Source: an uncultured Moraxella sp.
GTDB taxonomy: Bacteria > Pseudomonadota > Gammaproteobacteria > Pseudomonadales > Moraxellaceae
DNA length: 14,892 nucleotides
Assembly: GCA_937975585.1 (NCBI GenBank)
Contig: CALJUC010000247.1
Coordinates: 1-14,892 of the forward strand
Reading direction: 5' to 3'
The notes beneath the pieces were generated by a model. The model ran no database searches and had not been told where the DNA came from. It saw only the letters and a list, made by a program, of their open reading frames with translations. The position numbers were made by a program, and so were the translations under genes. Positions 1 to 6,778 of the stretch are shown here, in pieces (positions within the stretch are counted from its first letter, which is position 1; each line of letters starts with the position of its first letter).

Positions 1-416
1 ATTTTTTTACCATTTAAATCAAGGTTGTAAGGCTCCTTAATCAGTTGACCGCCAAAACGGTTACAAAACTTTTGGCCAATGGTAAAGTCACGATTACCGT
101 GCATGACCAAGATATCAACATTACGTCGGTGCAATGCCCTTAGTTTCTCTAACATTGGCGCAAGACAACTTACGATCGGCTCACACAGGGCGGCATCATC
201 ACCAATCCACGCTTCGAACCAATCCCCCAAGATATACAATTGCTGTAAATTGGGTAGGGTCGAGAGTTCATCCAATAACGATAAAAAAGCCTGCCACAAT
301 GCCGCATCAGCAACATCAATAGCAGGCGAATTTGTGCCACAATCCGTGGCCAAATGTAAATCGCTAATAAACACATGGCTTATTAGCGATTTATCCGCAT
401 CAGCAAACCTGAGCAT
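1..416 (-). CDS. lpxH: UDP-2,3-diacylglucosamine diphosphatase LpxH (3' end cut by window edge)
   Basis: By family this enzyme hydrolyses UDP-2,3-diacylglucosamine to lipid X and UMP, the fourth step of lipid A synthesis, at the inner face of the cytoplasmic membrane. The 138 visible residues carry the metal-dependent phosphoesterase motifs in order: ISDLHL (Asp19, His21), LGDWFEAWIGDD around residues 63-74 (Asp65), and HGNRDF (106-111, Asn108). These correspond to the manganese-binding residues of the LpxH calcineurin-like fold. The C-terminal His-x-His metal pair lies beyond the left edge; the family is about 240 residues long. The start is the ATG at 414-416, directly preceded by an in-frame TGA, so no longer version exists in this frame. 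The ribosome binding site is weak. The gene starts 20 nt after the ppiB stop, so co-transcription with ppiB is likely. Confidence 0.93.
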   Translation of the reverse strand, partial: MLRFADADKSLISHVFISDLHLATDCGTNSPAIDVADAALWQAFLSLLDELSTLPNLQQLYILGDWFEAWIGDDAALCEPIVSCLAPMLEKLRALHRRNVDILVMHGNRDFTIGQKFCNRFGGQLIKEPYNLDLNGKK

Positions 417-436
417 TCAGTAAATTCAGCGAAAAA

Positions 437-946
437 TTATTGGCTGATGACTTTAGCGTGGGTGATGACGATTGGGGTTTTTGGTACATCGCCGTGGAAG
501 CCAAATTTACCGGTTGGTACGCCTTTGATTTTGTTAACCACGTCCATACCTTCGGTTACCTTACCAAATACCGCATAGCCCCAACCCATTGGATTTTTGC
601 CAGAATGGTTTAGGAAGCCATTGTCTTTTACGTTGATAAAGAATTGGCTACTGGCTGAATGTGGGTCGTTGGTACGTGCCATTGCAATAGTACCGATGTC
701 GTTGCTAAGACCGTTGTCCGCTTCGTTTTCGATTGGTGCATTAGTGGCTTTTTCGTTCATGTTAGCGTCCATACCGCCGCCTTGAATCATAAAGCCGTCG
801 ATGACACGGTGGAACACAGTACCGTCATAAAAACCGGCATTGACATAGTCTATGAAGTTTTTAACAGTTTTTGGGGCTTTTTCAGCGTTTAATTCGATAA
901 CGATGTTACCCATGGTGGTTTGTAATTCGACTTGTGGCATATCCAT
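437..946 (-). CDS. ppiB: Cytoplasmic peptidyl-prolyl cis-trans isomerase (cyclophilin B type)
   Basis: Cyclophilin of 169 residues; the E. coli cytosolic PpiB has 164. It catalyses cis-trans isomerisation of proline peptide bonds during folding. The active-site segment FHRVIDGFMIQGG is intact (catalytic Arg, Phe and Gln), followed by the TIAMAR and SSQFFIN-type segments and the GWGYAVFGKV strand near the C-terminus. No signal peptide is seen, which argues for the cytosolic rather than the periplasmic paralogue. I chose the ATG at 944-946 because GGAG lies 6 nt upstream of it. The open frame extends upstream only to a TTG at 988 that would add 14 unconserved residues. The gene is divergent from glnS and probably heads an operon with lpxH. 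Confidence 0.95.
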   Translation of the reverse strand: MDMPQVELQTTMGNIVIELNAEKAPKTVKNFIDYVNAGFYDGTVFHRVIDGFMIQGGGMDANMNEKATNAPIENEADNGLSNDIGTIAMARTNDPHSASSQFFINVKDNGFLNHSGKNPMGWGYAVFGKVTEGMDVVNKIKGVPTGKFGFHGDVPKTPIVITHAKVISQ

Positions 947-1007
947 GATGTTCTCCAGTGATAAAAAAAGCACAGCAAACGCTGGCAAGGGGTTTATATA
1001 TAGGGAT

Positions 1008-1037
1008 AGTGTAATGATTTAACCAGTAAATTTTCAA
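1008..1037 (-). promoter_or_regulatory. Predicted sigma-70 promoter for ppiB-lpxH
   Basis: On the minus strand TTGAAA (1037-1032) is followed after 18 bp by TACACT (1013-1008). Transcription would start near 1001, leaving a leader of about 55 nt before the ppiB ATG. Both hexamers are good matches at an acceptable spacing. This is a prediction from motif match only. Confidence 0.5.
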
Positions 1038-1228
1038 AAAAATAGGTGGAATTACATCTAAAACGCCTTATATATTACTTAAATTTCGCCAGAAAGTCTG
1101 TAAATACTGCGTAATTGGCATTATTTTGCTTGATTAAGATAAATAATGAAAAAGATTTAGCATAATGTTTTGCTGATGGGCAAAAACACGTTATTCGCTA
1201 ACTTTTATGCAATCGCTTGACCAAAAAC

Positions 1229-1237
1229 TGCTAGAAT
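1229..1237 (+). promoter_or_regulatory. Predicted extended -10 promoter for glnS
   Basis: The sequence TGCTAGAAT is an extended -10 element (TGn plus TAGAAT). There is no good -35 at 16-18 bp; the nearby TTGACC (1217-1222) is only 9 bp away and cannot act as its -35. A start near 1244 would give a leader of about 145 nt. The same TGCTAnAnT pattern precedes pgk and fba. Confidence 0.35.
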
Positions 1238-1277
1238 AGGCGGTTTAGCGTAACGATATAAAGATGGGCGACACGAT

Positions 1278-1303
1278 TCGTTATCTCTGACAGCGATAAA
1301 CGA
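1278..1303 (+). repeat. Imperfect hairpin in the glnS leader
   Basis: TCGTTATC (1278-1285) can pair with GATAAACGA (1295-1303) with one bulged base and a 9-nt loop. It lies in the predicted untranslated leader of glnS. There is no following T-run, so it is not a terminator. Function is unknown. Confidence 0.35.
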
Positions 1304-1389
1304 TTATTACCTGAATGCTACATACTGTGTGGCTTAAGGTGAACTATTTATTTTACCTACTAATTTTACCCTATTGTAAGGAGTGACAC

Positions 1390-3141
1390 ATGACGGCTGA
1401 CGCGAACAAACCGGTTGCTGATGTTGAAAAAAATGACTTTATCCGCGCCATTATCCGCGATGATTTAGCCCAGCAAAAATACAGCCAAATGGTGACCCGT
1501 TTTCCACCTGAGCCAAACGGTTATTTACATTTAGGTCATGTTAAGTCAATCTGCCTAAACTTTGGCTTGGCAGGCGAGTTTGGCGGTTTATGTAATTTAC
1601 GTTTTGACGATACCAACCCAGAAGCGGAAGAGCAAGAGTTTGTTGACAATATCAAAGATGATGTCAAATGGTTAGGTTTCGAATGGACGGGCGAAACGCG
1701 CTATGCGTCAGCGTATTTTGATCAACTCTATGCGTGGGCGGTCAAATTGATTGAGCAAGGCGATGCCTATGTTGACCTACAAACCCCAGATGAAATCCGC
1801 GAAAATCGCGGTAACTTTGGCCAAGTCGGTAAAAACTCGCCTTATCGCGATGCGTCAGTTGAGGAAAACTTACAGCGCTTTGCCGATATGAAAGCCGGAA
1901 AATATGGCAATGGTGAAGCGGTATTACGCGCCAAAATCGACATGGCGAGCCCAAACATGAACATGCGTGACCCAATCCTCTACCGCGTGATGCACAAAGA
2001 ACATCACCAAACCGGCAATGATTGGCCAATCTACCCAATGTACGACTATGCGCACCCATTATCAGATGCGATTGAGGGGATTACCCATTCGATTTGTACC
2101 TTGGAGTTCGAAGACCATCGTCCTTTTTATGATTGGGTTGTGGAAAAAGTCGGTTTTGACAAACCGCCACACCAGTACGAATTTGCGCGTCTGAACGTTG
2201 ACCATATCTTAACCAGTAAACGTAAACTCAAAAAATTGGTCGAAGACAATTTAGTAACAGGTTGGGATGATCCACGTATGCCAACCATTGCCGGTATGCG
2301 TCGTCGTGGTTATACCCCAGAGGGCTTACGTGATTTCTGTGACCGTGTGGGCGTGAGCAAATCAGATGGCGTGGTTGCCTTTGAGCTGCTTGAATTTAGT
2401 ATTCGCCAATCGCTTGAAGAAAGTGCCGGTCGCGGTATGGCAGTATTAAATCCACTAAAAGTGACGATTACTAACTTTGCCGAAGCCGTTGCTGACTTTG
2501 AAACCTTAAAAAAAGCCACGGTTAATGCGCATCGTGATGCCGATGGTACGTTATGGTTAGTACAACCAAAGCATCCACATTTAGACTTGGGTAGCCGCGA
2601 GATTCCATTTACGCCAACGATTTTTATTGACCATGCGGACTATGAGTTAACACCACCTGAAGGCTATAAACGCTTATCACCACAAAACCCAGAAATCCGT
2701 CTACGTAACAGCTATATCCTAAAAGTGGAAGAACCAGTTTTGGATGCCGAAGGAAATGTGGTTGAGCTAAAAGCCACCATCGACCCAAAAACCTTGGGCA
2801 ACAACCCAGAAGGCCGTAAGGTCAAAGGTGTTATTCACTGGGTATCAGCAAGTCTAGGCGTGCCTGCTGAAGTACGCTTGTATGAGCAACTATTTATCCA
2901 ACAAGACCCTGCCAAAATTGATATTGACAATCTTGCGACTGAAATCAATCCGAATTCATTAACGGTTGTAGAGGCAGTCGTTGAGCCGTCATTGGCAGCC
3001 GCAGCAGCAGGCGAGCGCTTCCAGTTTGAGCGTGAAGGTTATTTTGTGACGGATAGCAAAGACCATACGCCTGTTACTGCCCAAAGCCAAGGTAAACCGG
3101 TATTTAACCGTATTGTTGGCTTAAAAGATGGCTTTAAATAA
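1390..3141 (+). CDS. glnS: Glutaminyl-tRNA synthetase (GlnRS)
   Basis: Class I aminoacyl-tRNA synthetase that charges tRNA-Gln with glutamine using ATP. The Rossmann catalytic domain starts with PPEPNGYLHLGHVKS (residues 39-53), whose HLGH is the HIGH signature. The second signature is LTSKRK at about 274-279 (KMSKS loop). Two beta-barrel anticodon-binding domains follow up to the C-terminus. At 583 residues it is somewhat longer than the E. coli enzyme (554), with a slightly extended N-terminus. Because it has the eukaryote-like GlnRS architecture (TRFPPEPNGYLH), it is GlnRS and not a GluRS, so this organism charges tRNA-Gln directly. The start ATG has a strong AAGGAG (1378-1383) 6 nt upstream. 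It is monocistronic, with an intrinsic terminator shortly after the stop. Confidence 0.97.
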   Translation: MTADANKPVADVEKNDFIRAIIRDDLAQQKYSQMVTRFPPEPNGYLHLGHVKSICLNFGLAGEFGGLCNLRFDDTNPEAEEQEFVDNIKDDVKWLGFEWTGETRYASAYFDQLYAWAVKLIEQGDAYVDLQTPDEIRENRGNFGQVGKNSPYRDASVEENLQRFADMKAGKYGNGEAVLRAKIDMASPNMNMRDPILYRVMHKEHHQTGNDWPIYPMYDYAHPLSDAIEGITHSICTLEFEDHRPFYDWVVEKVGFDKPPHQYEFARLNVDHILTSKRKLKKLVEDNLVTGWDDPRMPTIAGMRRRGYTPEGLRDFCDRVGVSKSDGVVAFELLEFSIRQSLEESAGRGMAVLNPLKVTITNFAEAVADFETLKKATVNAHRDADGTLWLVQPKHPHLDLGSREIPFTPTIFIDHADYELTPPEGYKRLSPQNPEIRLRNSYILKVEEPVLDAEGNVVELKATIDPKTLGNNPEGRKVKGVIHWVSASLGVPAEVRLYEQLFIQQDPAKIDIDNLATEINPNSLTVVEAVVEPSLAAAAAGERFQFEREGYFVTDSKDHTPVTAQSQGKPVFNRIVGLKDGFK

Positions 3142-3186
3142 GCAATAATAAAGCAACACTTTATTGAACTTATATAACGTGCATTT

Positions 3187-3239
3187 AAACCAATTATTAC
3201 TTGTAGTCATTCAATGGCTTGGTAATAATTGGTTTTTTT
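3187..3239 (+). terminator. Intrinsic terminator of glnS
   Basis: A perfect 14-bp inverted repeat (3187-3200 with 3222-3235) encloses a 21-nt loop and runs into a T-tract up to 3239. It begins about 45 nt after the glnS stop. The stem is AT-rich but long, and the T-run is clear. Confidence 0.85.
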
Positions 3240-3336
3240 ATTGATGCTTACTTAAAAAAGATATCTTAATTATTTGTATCTATTGTTATTTTTTTTGTAG
3301 AAACTGCATCAATTTACTGATTTTTTTGTGCCATTA

Positions 3337-3364
3337 TTGACAGTTCGTGTTAAAATTTTAATGT
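3337..3364 (+). promoter_or_regulatory. Predicted sigma-70 promoter in the pbpG upstream region
   Basis: A consensus TTGACA (3337-3342) is followed after 16 bp by TAATGT (3359-3364), a weak -10. If it is used for pbpG, the leader would be about 320 nt long. A second TTGACA at 3439-3444 has no matching -10. Confidence 0.35.
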
Positions 3365-3465
3365 AACGCTAAGTAACCACAGAATAATTTGTGTACGAAG
3401 CAATGTTAACTTTTGTAACTATTTAATACTTGTATTTTTTGACAAGGCGACTTATGTTATTGACC

Positions 3466-3498
3466 CGTAAATAAAAAAGTTATTCTTGAATATTTACG
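3466..3498. repeat. Spaced 8-bp inverted repeat upstream of pbpG
   Basis: CGTAAATA (3466-3473) and its exact reverse complement TATTTACG (3491-3498) are separated by 17 bp. It could be a protein-binding dyad or a weak RNA hairpin. No T-run follows. Confidence 0.4.
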
Positions 3499-3621
3499 AG
3501 TATGTTAGATAGTATTAAGTTTGTAATTTCTTCTTTTGATAGCATAGGTCAGGTCGATTAACCCAGCAGCATATGTTAACCATGATATCGGCATCGTTAA
3601 GCCCCTTTGTGAAAAACCAGT

Positions 3622-3666
3622 AAATCCTGCTAATTCGTCAGTATGTCGACTGGGGATACAGGGTTT
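3622..3666 (+). repeat. Foldable segment in the pbpG leader
   Basis: AAATCCTG (3622-3629) can pair with CAGGGTTT (3659-3666) through 8 pairs, one of them a wobble. Inside it, CAGT (3639-3642) can pair with ACTG (3649-3652). The structure ends 12 nt before the weak GAGAG ribosome binding site of pbpG at 3678-3682, so it could influence translation. This is inference from pairing only. Confidence 0.35.
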
Positions 3667-3690
3667 ATGACAAGATAGAGAGCAGTTTCA

Positions 3691-4680
3691 ATGAAAGCAT
3701 TCGTAAAAAGCACGCTATTAACCGCAGCAATGGCTTTGGCCAGTGTTCAAGGTCATACCGAATTAACACAATCAGCGGGTAAAGTTAGTTGGGGTGGTTC
3801 GGATAGTTTAGCCAAAGCGCGTGCTGTGATGTACAGCGCACCAACTACTTCTTCTTATAGTGATGATGATGGTTATTACAATCCAAGCTGGTCGAAGGGT
3901 AGTACGACAGCAGCGATGTCATATTATGCCCAGTCAAAAGGTGCATTGGTCGTTGATGCGCTAAGCGGCCAAGTTATTTACGAAAAAAATGCGGATGTGG
4001 CACGTCCGATTGCCTCATTAAGTAAGTTAATGACAGCGGTCGTGGTAGCAGAGTCTGGTGCTAACATGAACGACATGTTGACTGTTGACACACTCGATTT
4101 TAAAACCCCGAAAAAATCAGGTAGTGACCGCTTGAAAGTTGGTGATCAGCTCAATCGTGCCGAAATGCTACTCATGATGTTGATGAAATCAGAAAACCCT
4201 GCTGCAAAAGCATTGGCGCGTACCGATCCGATGGGCTATGATGCTTTTATTTCACGTATGAATACCAAAGCGCGTGAAATTGGCATGACGCGTACGCAGT
4301 TTTACGATCCGTCAGGTCTTGATGCGCGAAACGTTGCATCGCCACGCGATATCGCAAACTTGGCGCGTTATGCTTATAAACACAATTTGGTTAGCCAATT
4401 TAGCACCACGCCAAATCGTCAATTCTCTGTCAATAACTTAAACTCAGGTTTCCGTAATATTGCTGCGCGTAGTACGAATTATATGGTGCGTGACGGACTA
4501 TACAGTCTTGGCTTATCAAAAACTGGTTATATCCGTGAGGCGGGTAACTGTGTAGTGTTTGAGACTAGCGTCGGCAACCGTCCTGCGATTGTGGTATTGT
4601 TAGGCGCGGATGATTCAAAAACCCGTTGGCAAGATGCCGAAAATATCATTGCTAACCTAAGTATGCGTCGTTTTACCTAA
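3691..4680 (+). CDS. pbpG: D-alanyl-D-alanine endopeptidase, penicillin-binding protein 7 type
   Basis: Periplasmic low-molecular-mass penicillin-binding protein that, in its family, cleaves D-Ala-meso-DAP cross-bridges in peptidoglycan. All three active-site motifs are visible: SxxK as SLSK (Ser109, Lys112), SxN as SEN (167-169) and KTG (277-279). The N-terminus has a basic start, a hydrophobic stretch to about residue 20 and a likely signal-peptidase site around 17-22. A low-complexity Ser/Tyr/Asp-rich linker (about 50-75) precedes the catalytic domain. There is no C-terminal amphipathic anchor of the PBP5/6 kind, which supports PBP7/8 over a DacA/DacC carboxypeptidase. Its 329 residues compare with about 310 in E. 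coli. It has a weak ribosome binding site, is monocistronic, and ends in a terminator shared with the convergent DksA-like gene. Confidence 0.92.
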   Translation: MKAFVKSTLLTAAMALASVQGHTELTQSAGKVSWGGSDSLAKARAVMYSAPTTSSYSDDDGYYNPSWSKGSTTAAMSYYAQSKGALVVDALSGQVIYEKNADVARPIASLSKLMTAVVVAESGANMNDMLTVDTLDFKTPKKSGSDRLKVGDQLNRAEMLLMMLMKSENPAAKALARTDPMGYDAFISRMNTKAREIGMTRTQFYDPSGLDARNVASPRDIANLARYAYKHNLVSQFSTTPNRQFSVNNLNSGFRNIAARSTNYMVRDGLYSLGLSKTGYIREAGNCVVFETSVGNRPAIVVLLGADDSKTRWQDAENIIANLSMRRFT

Positions 4681-4700
4681 TCAAGTAAGACGATTAGACA

Positions 4701-4738
4701 ACAAAAAAGCAAGCGTTTTAATCGCTTGCTTTTTTTGT
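4701..4738. terminator. Bidirectional intrinsic terminator between pbpG and the DksA-like gene
   Basis: AAGCAAGCG (4707-4715) pairs with CGCTTGCTT (4723-4731) around a 7-nt loop. An A-run lies on the left and a T-run on the right, so the hairpin is followed by U-rich RNA in both directions. It lies about 20-55 bases past the pbpG stop and about 45 bases past the stop of the convergent gene. Confidence 0.85.
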
Positions 4739-4780
4739 ATCGGTATTTTAAAAACAGGTCAAATACCTGATTGTGCTAAT

Positions 4781-5098
4781 TTAACGAATATTCTTAGTCG
4801 CGTAAGGTACTGCTTCTAGACGTTTTGGATCAATTTCTTCACCGGTTTCAAGGTCAATACCATAAGTACCATTTTCGATACGACGTAACGCACTATTGAC
4901 CAGTTCAAGATTTTGACGTGCTTCCACCAATAAACGCTTACGCATTTCATTTTGATCGGTAATTACCGCTTGGTCATCCCAGTCTTCCATCATGTCAGAT
5001 TCAGGATGCTGAAAATGATATTCGATTTTCGCAATGCGTTGCTCGTATTCCTCTTTTAATGCCAATAATTGGGCTTCCGCTTTTTTTACATCAACCAT
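4781..5098 (-). CDS. Short DksA/TraR-family protein without zinc-finger cysteines
   Basis: A 105-residue protein of the DksA/TraR superfamily, whose members bind the RNA polymerase secondary channel and modulate promoters, often together with ppGpp. Residues 1-70 are charged and heptad-like, consistent with a coiled-coil hairpin. The tip carries DWDDQA (39-44), which fits the DxxDxA tip motif of E. coli DksA. The C-terminal block ENGTYG...GEEIDPKRLEAVPYA (75-100) aligns with the DksA zinc-finger region. However, the four cysteine positions read Asp82, Thr85, Asn103 and beyond the C-terminus, and the protein contains no cysteine at all. It is shorter than E. coli DksA (151), so a second canonical DksA may exist elsewhere. 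The start ATG has a strong GAGGAG upstream. Placement in the family is sure; the exact role is not. Confidence 0.85.
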   Translation of the reverse strand: MVDVKKAEAQLLALKEEYEQRIAKIEYHFQHPESDMMEDWDDQAVITDQNEMRKRLLVEARQNLELVNSALRRIENGTYGIDLETGEEIDPKRLEAVPYATKNIR

Positions 5099-5145
5099 TG
5101 CAATCTCCTCAAGTAATCGGTCAATTTTTTTAGTTCACTAAAAGT

Positions 5146-5174
5146 ATTATTCAAGAAAAGCAGGCAGATAGCAA
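5146..5174 (-). promoter_or_regulatory. Predicted sigma-70 promoter for the DksA-like gene
   Basis: On the minus strand TTGCTA (5174-5169) is followed after 17 bp by AATAAT (5151-5146). The start would fall about 40 nt upstream of the ATG. The match is moderate. Confidence 0.35.
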
Positions 5175-5211
5175 GCACTATCCATTTTGCACAAAACGGC
5201 TCAACAAGCAT

Positions 5212-5240
5212 GCCCCAATTTGGGCTAACTATGCTAAACT
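5212..5240 (+). promoter_or_regulatory. Predicted extended -10 promoter for pgk with overlapping dyad
   Basis: TGCTAAACT (5232-5240) is an extended -10 without a recognisable -35. Directly upstream, 5212-5225 forms a near-perfect 14-bp palindrome (GCCCCAATTTGGGC, six of seven pairs) across the -35 position, a place where a regulator could bind. Leader length would be about 105 nt. Confidence 0.35.
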
Positions 5241-5352
5241 ATTAAGGTTTGACTAAGTGATATTTCTTTTCATCACTGGCGTTTGTGCCGGGCGCAATTA
5301 TCGGTACAATCTGACAGATTCGTTCAATATTAAACTGCTTTGAGGTGTGATA

Positions 5353-6543
5353 ATGCAATTTTCTCGTTTGACTGAGCTTGATGTCGCTGGCAAGACCGTT
5401 TTGATTCGTGAAGACTTAAACGTACCGGTAAAAAATGGCCAAGTGGCTAATGATGCACGCTTAAAAGCAAGCTTGCCAACCATTCAACTTGCTTTAGATA
5501 AGGGCGCTGCGGTCATTGTATGTTCACACTTAGGCCGTCCAGACCCTGCCAACCCTGAAGACAAGTATTCATTACAACCTGTAGCAGACTATTTAAGCAC
5601 CGCGTTAGGTCAGCCTGTTAAATTAGTCACTAATTATCTTGACGGTGGCGTTCAGGTTGAACCAGGTCAAGTGGTACTCCTTGAAAATGTACGATTCAAT
5701 GCAGGCGAGAAAAAAAATGATGCCGCATTATCACAACAATATGCTGATTTGTGTGATGTTTTTGTGATGGACGCGTTTGGTACCGCACACCGTGCTGAAG
5801 CCTCAACCGAGGGCGTGATTGCCAAAGCAAAAAAAGCCTGCGCAGGTCCATTATTAGCCGGTGAACTTGACGCATTAGCCAAAGCCTTACACAACCCAGA
5901 AAAACCGATGCTAGCCATCGTTGGTGGTTCAAAAGTGTCGACCAAGCTTGATGTATTGACCTCATTGGCCAAAATCTGTGACCAAATTATCGTGGGTGGC
6001 GGTATTGCTAATACCTTCTTGGCGGCAAACGGTGTCAATGTTGGCGCATCCTTATGTGAAAAAGACATGGTTGATACGGCTAAACAAATCATGCAACAAA
6101 CCAACGTCTTATTACCAACCGAAGTGGTCGTTGCCAAAAAATCACAAATTAACTTTGATGACTTTATTGGTTCATTAGCCAATGCTGAAGCCACCATTAA
6201 ATCAGTCGACAATCTTCATGATGATGACATGATTTTGGACATTGCCCCAAACAGCGCCAAGGTTATGGCAGAAGCCATTGCCAATGCTAAAACTATCTTA
6301 TGGAATGGCCCAGTTGGGGTATTTGAAGACGATAAATTCGGTCAAGGCACCCAAATCATTTCTCAAGCGGTTGCCGATAGTGCAGGTTTTAGTATCGCAG
6401 GGGGTGGTGACACCTTAGCAGCAATTGATAAATATGAAATTACCGATAAAGTCAGCTATACCTCAACGGGTGGTGGCGCATTCTTAGAGTTTGTTGAAGG
6501 TAAAACCTTGCCAGCGGTCGCCGCCTTGGCCCAACAAGCCTAA
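5353..6543 (+). CDS. pgk: Phosphoglycerate kinase
   Basis: Reversible phosphoryl transfer between 1,3-bisphosphoglycerate and ADP in glycolysis and gluconeogenesis; a cytosolic monomer. The N-terminal substrate domain shows REDLNVP (19-25) and SHLGRP (58-63), followed by LLENVRF (109-115). The C-terminal nucleotide domain shows GGSKVSTKLD (191-200), LWNGPVGVFE (316-325) and GGGDT (350-354), and the protein ends with the STGGGAFLE hinge segment. Its 396 residues are normal for the family (387 in E. coli). I chose the ATG at 5353 because GAGG (5342-5345) sits 7 nt upstream; an in-frame GTG two codons earlier would overlap that site. In lineages without phosphofructokinase, as expected for Moraxellaceae, pgk and the nearby fba would work mainly in gluconeogenesis; that is inference. 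Confidence 0.97.
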   Translation: MQFSRLTELDVAGKTVLIREDLNVPVKNGQVANDARLKASLPTIQLALDKGAAVIVCSHLGRPDPANPEDKYSLQPVADYLSTALGQPVKLVTNYLDGGVQVEPGQVVLLENVRFNAGEKKNDAALSQQYADLCDVFVMDAFGTAHRAEASTEGVIAKAKKACAGPLLAGELDALAKALHNPEKPMLAIVGGSKVSTKLDVLTSLAKICDQIIVGGGIANTFLAANGVNVGASLCEKDMVDTAKQIMQQTNVLLPTEVVVAKKSQINFDDFIGSLANAEATIKSVDNLHDDDMILDIAPNSAKVMAEAIANAKTILWNGPVGVFEDDKFGQGTQIISQAVADSAGFSIAGGGDTLAAIDKYEITDKVSYTSTGGGAFLEFVEGKTLPAVAALAQQA

Positions 6544-6555
6544 TCATTTTCTTAC

Positions 6556-6687
6556 TAAAACTGGGTTACTGGCTTACACAAACGTTGAACTGGCAATCCT
6601 AGTTTTATAACTGTGCGAAGTTTTAAAACCGTGTGTAATGTTAAGTTAATTTTTGTTAAAAAAGGCAATATTTGTCTAAAAACTTCG
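6556..6687 (+). repeat. Two inverted repeats after pgk
   Basis: TAAAACTGGG (6556-6565) pairs with CCTAGTTTTA (6598-6607) over 10 positions, one of them G-T. Further on, CGAAGTTTT (6616-6624) is matched by AAAACTTCG (6679-6687) at a distance of 54 bases. Neither is followed by a T-run, so neither looks like a standard terminator, although the first may protect the pgk transcript end. No other pgk terminator is seen. Confidence 0.35.
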
Positions 6688-6696
6688 GCAAAGTGA

Positions 6697-6725
6697 TTGT
6701 CAGTCTATTTAAATTTGCTTAGAAT
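6697..6725 (+). promoter_or_regulatory. Predicted sigma-70 promoter of the alanine-rich lipoprotein gene
   Basis: TTGTCA (6697-6702), a 17-bp spacer and TAGAAT (6720-6725) make the best promoter match in the window. The start would be near 6732 with a leader of about 47 nt. It indicates that the lipoprotein is transcribed on its own rather than only from pgk. Confidence 0.6.
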
Positions 6726-6778
6726 GAATTTCAGGTGTTTAATTCTACTTTACAGTTATTTATTTAGAGGAAGTTGTA

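Larger units (their letters stand above)
947..1389. other. Divergent ppiB/glnS intergenic region
   Basis: This gap of about 440 bases holds no gene that I can support. It is AT-rich and contains a predicted leftward promoter for ppiB (1008-1037), a predicted rightward extended -10 for glnS (1229-1237) and a small dyad in the presumed glnS leader (1278-1303). The stretch from about 1040 to 1200 shows nothing clear. Confidence 0.6.
3240..3690. other. Long AT-rich gap and leader ahead of pbpG
   Basis: About 450 bases without a supported gene. The region contains a good promoter-like pair at 3337-3364, a spaced inverted repeat at 3466-3498 and a foldable segment at 3622-3666 just before pbpG. 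Only tiny open frames occur (for example 19 codons at 3502-3561) and they lack a ribosome binding site. A small RNA or a regulated leader is possible, but nothing in the sequence proves either. Confidence 0.5.

Noticed and set aside
79..423. Plus-strand open frame of 114 codons over the left edge
   Set aside because: It is antisense to lpxH, whose conserved metal motifs are clear on the minus strand; no ribosome binding site or family resemblance.
947..988. Longer ppiB start (TTG at 988)
   Set aside because: It adds 14 unconserved residues and would place the good GGAG site inside the coding region; the ATG at 946 fits the family.
1217..1237. TTGACC and TAGAAT as a standard glnS promoter
   Set aside because: The spacer is only 9 bp, far too short for sigma-70; only the extended -10 is kept.
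1742..2059. Minus-strand open frame of 105 codons in glnS
   Set aside because: Antisense to conserved GlnRS sequence, no motifs of its own.
3502..3561. 19-codon open frame in the pbpG upstream gap
   Set aside because: No usable ribosome binding site and no recognisable features; chance frames of this size are common.
5347..5352. GTG start of pgk two codons upstream
   Set aside because: It overlaps the GAGG ribosome binding site, while the ATG at 5353 has correct spacing.
5667..6212. Minus-strand open frame of 181 codons inside pgk
   Set aside because: Antisense shadow of pgk with no recognisable domain; pgk is intact on the plus strand.
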